Source: an uncultured Polymorphobacter sp.
GTDB taxonomy: Bacteria > Pseudomonadota > Alphaproteobacteria > Sphingomonadales > Sphingomonadaceae
Length of the DNA stretch: 5,518 bases
Reading direction: 5' to 3'
NCBI GenBank assembly: GCA_937894055.1
Contig: CALDHQ010000496.1
Span: forward strand, 1 to 5,518
Part shown: positions 5,095 through 5,518 of the stretch, piece by piece
Layout of the letters: every line of letters begins with the position of its first letter
Numbering within the stretch: position 1 is the stretch's first letter
Notes under the pieces: generated by a model
The model's input: only the letters and a program-made list of their open reading frames with translations
Databases searched by the model: none
Told to the model about the DNA's origin: nothing
Program-made: the position numbers and the translations under genes

Positions 5095-5235
5095 ATGGCT
5101 GTCTATACCGACATCACCGACGAAGAACTGGCGCTGTTCCTGGCGAAGGCCAAGGGGCGCTCGCGGATCGAAACCAGCCCGATGGGTTCGCGTGGAACCG
5201 GCCGCACTTTGGCGAATAAGCCGGCTCAGGGTTGA
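5095..5235 (+). pseudogene. thrB: Truncated homoserine kinase (ThrB) N-terminus, probable gene remnant
   Basis: The ORF starts MAVYTDITDEELALFLA, which matches the N-terminus of alphaproteobacterial homoserine kinases of the APH-fold type (MAVYT-x-V/I-x-x-E-x-L-x-x-F-L). Those proteins are about 320 residues and continue with a YDLG-like segment and a GIAEGVENSNY block. Here similarity ends after about residue 17 (base 5145). The rest (KAKGRSRIETSPMGS and onward) is unlike the family, and the frame stops after 46 codons. No ThrB downstream blocks appear in the other rightward frames before the window ends. I infer a deletion or insertion junction near 5145 that left only the start of the gene; an intact copy may exist elsewhere. 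The identification rests on 17 residues recalled from the family, so it is moderate at best. Confidence 0.5.
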
Positions 5236-5381
5236 CAGGCTGGAACCGAGCCCGATCGAGCCGTGCATGGCCGCGATCCACGACCATCTTCCCAGCAGGC
5301 CGCCGCGCGACCTGATTTGCCCGCTTGCGCCCTGACAGCTGGCCCCGGATCAAGCGGAGCTCTCAGATTGCGCGCGCTGGT
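5236..5381. other. Unexplained stretch without a convincing gene
   Basis: This lies between the end of the thrB-like remnant and the leftward gene at the right edge. Short open frames exist on both strands, but their composition is Arg/Pro/Ser-rich, as in G/C-driven shadow frames, and none has a recognisable motif, a ribosome binding site or a clear start. I see no tRNA, long inverted repeat or terminator. It may be degraded coding sequence. Confidence 0.4.
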
Positions 5382-5518
5382 TCAACTGCCCAGCCCCGCA
5401 ATCGCCGCGCAATCCGCGTCGGTCGGCGTCCAATCCGAAGCCAGTACCCCGCGCGGTCCGAACAGGCTTTTGACGGGGTCGGTGCCTGCGGCCAGAGCCG
5501 ATGCGAGCCTGTCCGCTT
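5382..5518 (-). CDS. C-terminal end of an unrecognised leftward gene, running off the right edge
   Basis: The minus strand stays open from the right edge to a TGA at 5382-5384 and encodes 44 complete codons: ADRLASALAAGTDPVKSLFG, then a segment ending DADCAAIAGLGS. Amino-acid composition is ordinary and most codons end in G or C, like the clear genes of this window, so it is probably the true 3' end of a protein-coding gene. I do not recognise the family. The sequence PVKSLFGPRGVLASDW looks structured rather than low-complexity. The start and most of the protein lie outside the window. Confidence 0.5.
   Translation of the reverse strand, partial: ADRLASALAAGTDPVKSLFGPRGVLASDWTPTDADCAAIAGLGS

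Noticed and set aside
5236..5335. Possible downstream ThrB pieces in the frame reading EPCMAAIHDHLPSRPPRDL
   Set aside because: A faint resemblance to an internal ThrB segment could not be supported; the conserved HADLFPDN-like block that should follow is missing.
5114..5353. A 79-codon minus-strand frame over the thrB-like remnant
   Set aside because: It is Arg/Pro-rich with no ribosome binding site, and overlaps a region better explained as degraded sequence.

Overview
The window looks like a piece of a high-GC alphaproteobacterial chromosome, most likely from a sphingomonad (Sphingomonadales). This rests on the strong G/C bias at third codon positions, the conserved run rplY - pth - ychF, the long CTC/TL5-type bL25, and G/C-rich palindromic intergenic repeats of a kind I associate with that order. 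The order-level assignment is inference, because no rRNA gene is present.

Left part (1-3396): an exported TraB/GumN-family protein is followed by a probable promoter and a short structured leader. Then come three rightward translation-related genes: rplY (ribosomal protein bL25, which binds 5S rRNA), pth (peptidyl-tRNA hydrolase) and ychF (the ribosome-associated P-loop ATPase of the Obg family). They probably form one transcription unit serving ribosome assembly, peptidyl-tRNA recycling and ribosome-linked stress control.

Middle (3397-4669): a cation diffusion facilitator (CDF)-family membrane transporter with an unusual metal-site signature stands alone between repeats. A G/C-rich repeat of about 36 bp occurs five times, with a sixth vestigial copy. 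It forms inverted pairs behind each of pth, ychF and the transporter gene, and in each case the first unit abuts or overlaps the stop codon. In the ychF-transporter gap the pair is split by a second palindromic element: two ATTCCC-N8-GGGAAT units forming a perfect 27-bp inverted repeat. A terminator-like hairpin with a short T-run closes the transporter unit.

Right part (4670-5518): this looks eroded. A leftward small ORF appears to be the C-terminal part of a longer exported protein with a broken 5' end. A rightward ORF begins exactly like homoserine kinase (ThrB) but loses similarity after about 17 codons and stops at codon 47. About 150 bp of unexplained sequence follows, and the C-terminus of an unrecognised leftward gene runs off the right edge. 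I see no tRNA, rRNA, transposase, CRISPR array or phage gene. The most noteworthy material is the stop-codon-abutting repeat system with its nested palindrome, plus the truncated thrB-like start.
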